64,000 nucleotides of DNA, taken from the NCBI GenBank assembly GCA_036346395.1, contig CM070594.1, forward strand, positions 26,631,385 to 26,695,384. Reading direction: 5' to 3'. Source of the stretch: Hsuehochloa calcarea. Lineage: Eukaryota > Streptophyta > Magnoliopsida > Poales > Poaceae. Made by a program: the position numbers and the translations under genes. A model generated the notes under the pieces. The model saw only the letters and a list, made by a program, of their open reading frames with translations. It searched no databases and had not been told where the DNA came from. Below are positions 60,404 through 64,000 of the stretch, in pieces; the first letter of the stretch is position 1; every line of letters starts with the position of its first letter.

Positions 60404-60415
60404 GCTCTGATACCA
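60404..60415 (-). other. Primer-binding site of truncated chromovirus
   Basis: Minus strand TGGTATCAGAGC, exact initiator-Met complement, two bases from the LTR. Confidence 0.9.
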
Positions 60416-60417
60416 AC

Positions 60418-62721
60418 TGTAACACCCCAGCCCAACACTGAGCCTAGAATGCCACCACACTACTCCTTACACTAATAATTATCGACACACTATAATATTA
60501 CAGCAAGAAGACAATGATAAGCATATCAATGGATCATAAACTAACATGTATAATTATAGATCAAGCGACAATAAATAAGCACTGGGAAATAATAACCAGG
60601 CAAATAATCCAAAGCAGCATCAACCAATGAATCCAAATTAATAAAGCAAATAGTCTAGTCCAAATGATATCCTAATCATTATTCAATATCTAACATGTCC
60701 AAGTGTAAACCAATATGGAATGAAAAGATTATCATGGCGAATGATCATGTGATGTCCATGTGCTCTACTCGCTCTCAATTACGGCATCCTCGAAGATCAC
60801 CTAAAAACAACAGTAGAGCAAGGGTGAGTCCACGACTCAGCAAACACATCATATACAACGAACAATAATATATCAACAGCATTCAATAACTTCATTATCA
60901 TCACAGGTACTTCTATTAATATTCTCATTCATCAATCTCAAATATCAATGCAACTCTATTCTATATGTCCACATGCACTTCTTTTCACAGATATACGGTA
61001 TAGCGTGAGTGAATGCTCATGACAACATTCACTCTCAAGCCCGTTCCTCCTCAAGGATCGGGGACCTCCTCCACTCCCGTGGAGTTGTGATCAATCATGA
61101 TCACCTTCTCTTATGCAAAGATGCTTATGAATGCAAACATGCAACTTCCATCATAAACATCATATTCAACTTTCCATCATGCTTGTCAACAAAGATATAA
61201 ACATACCAATTCATTGTTTGCAATTAAACCAAATAAAAGCACAACAATAATGGTAATAGAAGATAAAGAAAACAGTGATCGATCATTGATCGCTGTCTAC
61301 CATGCACTTGCCTTTACTAGCAGCGACGCACGATTTGACTAGCAGATGGCAACAAGTACGACGCTTCTCCTACATTAAATACACACATCTCAATACAAGC
61401 TACAACATCATAAGAATAACAATCAATATACATCGCTCCTACACGTCCCCAAATATACCACGTTACGCCGGTATCGAAAGTTACCCATAGCTGTCCTGTT
61501 ACTAAAAAGAGCATAACTTTTGACTCGAACGTCCGATCACCACAAACCACCCCATTCTGGATTCTTTATAAAATTATCTACATTTTCTTAGATTACGAAG
61601 ACTTCTAATTAAATCATCTAACCCTCCGTATTTAGCCCGGAAAGTCGATCTGTCCGCTTCGGGACAGCAGTCTTCCAAATTTCATAACTTTTGTTTTACT
61701 CAACCAAAATGCGCATTCTCAGATCCTACAGAACCATTGGACAATTATCTACAACTTTCATGTAGATCAAAAACTCTAATTAAGCCATTTACTATTTTTA
61801 GTTTACAGTCTACCAAAACAGCGCCTAAAGACGACAACCCTAAAAACAGCGGCCTTCTCCAAATCATATCTCGAAATCTAATTGCCCGATTGACCTAATA
61901 AAATATGCTAAAGAAAGCTATCGAAATTATCTACAATTAACTAGTAGATGACATTTTCACAATTTGCCATTAAGGTGACCGAATAAATTGTACAACAAAA
62001 CCGCAGGCTAACGGATCTATTAACCGACCTCTCTAATTAAATATACAGAATCGAGGAAAAATACTCAATCGTTACCCACTTGTTGGTGTAAATGTAGCAA
62101 ATAGCCGCTCTGATCGGTACACGCGCAAAGAAAGTAGTCGCTCGGCCGCAACGCGCGGCGCAACGCGCAAGACGCGCCAAGCCGGCACCTCCACGCGGCG
62201 ATCGTGCGGCGCAAAGAATTCAAATTGCTCCCACGCGCAGTCCTCAGCGGCATCAATCGGCAACAATGTTGGCGCCGACAAACAAACAAAATGTACCGGC
62301 GGCGCTTCGGTAGCAAGGAAACGCAGCGGCAGAAACGCCACAGGGGCGGCGGCGCGGGCGGTGGCTCGGCGAGTCAGGAATCCACAAAGAAGCCTCAATG
62401 GCAGCATCCACCAACGCTGAGGCGGCACTCGGTGGCTGGAAAAAAAAGAAATGAAGAAAAAAAGCATACAGAGAGAAGGAAAATTGACGGCGGCTGGCTG
62501 CTTGGAAATTGGCTAGGGTTTTTTTCTAGAAAATCCGAAATTCATTTATATAGCTCCAAAAAAGATCCGAAAATTCTATTTTTTTCCCAAATCTTTTTAT
62601 TTAATTACACCCAGGCCCTTAAAACGTTTTTAATTAATTATTTATCGATACTATTTAATTAATTACTCACCGACCCTTACGACGCGATTATTAAAATCTA
62701 TTTATTTTTCGGAGTATTACA
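60418..62721 (-). repeat. LTR of truncated chromovirus
   Basis: 2304 bp, TGTAACACCCC...AGTATTACA, alignable by eye with 44842-47267 for most of its length. Minus-strand TATA box at about 62,544-62,553. The 152-codon frame at 62204-62662 lies in the leader part of the LTR and is not a gene. Confidence 0.9.
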
Positions 62722-62902
62722 GGCCGTGGGGTACTGTTCATATGTGAATAGTACCACATGATTAGTGTCAAACCCTAGGTGTCCAACCCGAATTATAAGA
62801 CCCATGGTCCATTAGCATAGGTTGCGCAGCACCAAGTTCCTTTACTCAAATATTGCAAGTGTTGGCCTAAACAACTTGATATAGTCTTCATGCTAGATTA
62901 TG
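62722..62902. other. Junction between truncated chromovirus and the next gypsy element
   Basis: No gene. It may be LTR sequence of the gypsy element whose pol ends at 62903. A short inverted pair 'ggtactgttcatat' / 'atgtgaatagtacc' lies at 62,731-62,755. Confidence 0.35.
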
Positions 62903-64000
62903 CTAAGTCTCAGTATATAAATATTCATTCCTCGTATGATCATCTCTATACTTGGTGCTGTCATCATCTCCATTTAGCTTGCCTCCCGATCCTTGATTCC
63001 TAAATAAAATAGTATCACATGCTTTAGGCAGCATCATACAGTTCATAGAATATGGATGCACTCCGAGAAACGAAGTTACCTGATAATTTAGTTGGCGAGC
63101 ACGTGCTCTAGTAATTGGTCCTTGCACATCAGAAGCAGTAGGGATAGTTGTATCAGTGGAAGGGATATCCTCGTGATCCTCCCCTTCTTGAATTAGAGTC
63201 GTCCTCGACTCAAGGTCATCTTCTGCTCCCAAGTATGGCTTCAAATCTGCAACATTAAGTGTGGGACTAACCCCAAAATCTACTGACGGATCAAGCTTAT
63301 ATGCATTATCATTAATCTTTTCTAACACTTTAAAAGGACCATCAGCTCTATGCATCAATTTTGACTTTCTCAAGTCAGGAAACCTATCTTTGCGCAAATA
63401 TAACCAAACAAGATATGCAGGTTCGAATGTTATTTCTTTTCTACCCTGACTACCCGTAAGTTTATATTGTGTATTCATTCGCTCTATATTTTCTTTAGTT
63501 ATCTCATACATCTTCATAATCAATTCAGCACGTTGTGTAGCATCAATGTTTAACTTTTCTAAAGATAGTAGAGGTAATAAATCAATAAACGCGCGACGAA
63601 TAAATCCATAAACTATCTTAAAAGGGCACATCTTTGTGGTTGACTAATGTGAATGGTTGTAAGCAAACTCCACATGAGATAAGCATTCTTCCCGCATCTT
63701 CATGTTCTTCTTCAAAACAGCCCTCAACATAGTGGACAATGTCCGGTTCAGTTTGTCTATCTGTTTGGGGATGACAAGTAGTAGAAAATAGTAACTTTGT
63801 CCCCAATTTAGCCCATAGTATCCTCCAAAAGTGACTAAGAAACTTCGTATCACGATCAGACACAATTGTATTGGGCACTCCATGTAGTCGAATAATTTCT
63901 CTGAAAAATAATTAAGCAACATTTGTAGCATCATCGCTCTTATGACATGGTATGAAATACGCCATCTTCGAAAATCTATCCACAACAACAAAAATAATAT
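62903..64000 (-). pseudogene. Gypsy integrase C-terminal half, cut by window edge
   Basis: Minus strand, entering from beyond 64,000. The integrase core at 63,990-63,640 is split over two frames: 'VPNTIVSDRDTKFLSHFW'-type text (catalytic Asp region) and 'FSTTCHPQTDRQTEP', then 'ECLSHVEFAYNHSH'. From 63631 an open frame of 242 codons has 'CPFKIVYGF', 'RKSKLMHRADGPFKVLEKIND', 'LNVADLKPYLGAED' and finally 'GPITRARARQLNYQVTSFLG'. That ending, shared with 53,716-54,695, is typical of a gypsy group whose pol runs to or into the 3' LTR; I suspect CRM-like but am not certain. Confidence 0.75.

Larger units (their letters stand above)
58193..62721 (-). mobile_element. 3'-truncated chromovirus copy (Tekay-like)
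   Basis: Same family as 37276-47267. Homology starts abruptly at about 58,193 within the RT N-terminus (matching 42,546). It runs through protease, gag, leader and primer site to one complete LTR (60418-62721). Everything 3' of RT, and the left LTR, are missing. It is clearly more diverged than the two LTRs of the full copy are from each other. Confidence 0.85.

Noticed and set aside
62204..62662. 152-codon plus-strand frame
   Set aside because: Inside the chromovirus LTR on the antisense strand. The corresponding regions of the other two LTRs are not open.
1..64000. A host gene or a new biological system
   Set aside because: Everything recognisable is explained by known transposable-element classes. 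The unexplained stretches show no coding or RNA-gene signal that I can support, and no tRNA or rRNA gene was seen.

Overview
This window looks like repeat-dense nuclear DNA from a grass (Poaceae). The evidence is nested Ty1/copia and Ty3/gypsy LTR retrotransposons, hAT and CACTA DNA-transposon genes, and a Stowaway-like MITE with grass-type 'CTCCCTC' ends. I found no host gene that I can defend. Almost every long open frame belongs to a mobile element, and most are broken by stops or frameshifts.

Layout. (1) 1-19,030: a degraded Ty3/gypsy element on the minus strand ('gypsy A': pre-gag ORF, gag, truncated protease/RT). A copia solo LTR (5042-7035, target duplication AAAAT) and a full copia element (7639-18657, duplication TATTG) have entered its 5' side. 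The two copia insertions are the same family in opposite orientations. A plus-oriented LTR-like remnant fills 1-1826. (2) 19,030-27,206: a fragment of a CACTA-type Transposase_24 gene with an intron and one nonsense codon, an AT microsatellite, weakly recognisable LTR debris, and a 24-bp minisatellite. (3) 27,207-54,962: a nest. A hAT transposon with an 8-bp duplication (GATCCACC/GATCCATC) is split by a Tat-type gypsy element (29174-53273, duplication ATAAC). The Tat element is itself split by a Tekay/Del-like chromovirus (37276-47267, duplication CTTTT) and by a solo LTR (49299-51365, duplication CTACT). Removing the Tat element and one ATAAC copy joins the two halves of the hAT transposase in the same frame. 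(4) 54,963-58,192: LINE-like debris, a hairpin, a Stowaway-like MITE and a 36-bp minisatellite. (5) 58,193-64,000: a 3'-truncated second copy of the chromovirus family (gag, protease, PBS, LTR), then the integrase end of another gypsy element that runs off the window.

The genes work as element cassettes, not as pathways: gag (particle), protease, RT/RNase H and integrase. The Tat element also carries an antisense multi-exon accessory ORF between pol and its 3' LTR. Relative ages read from structure: hAT is older than Tat, and Tat is older than the chromovirus, whose two LTRs are nearly identical.

The most useful general observation is technical or mutational. Differences between repeat copies, and several frameshifts in conserved motifs, fall on CAG/CTG triplets (typically CAG or CTG read as CG). 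This includes the copia primer-binding site. It could be a base-calling artefact at methylated CHG sites, so reading-frame breaks in these elements should not be taken as biological without checking.
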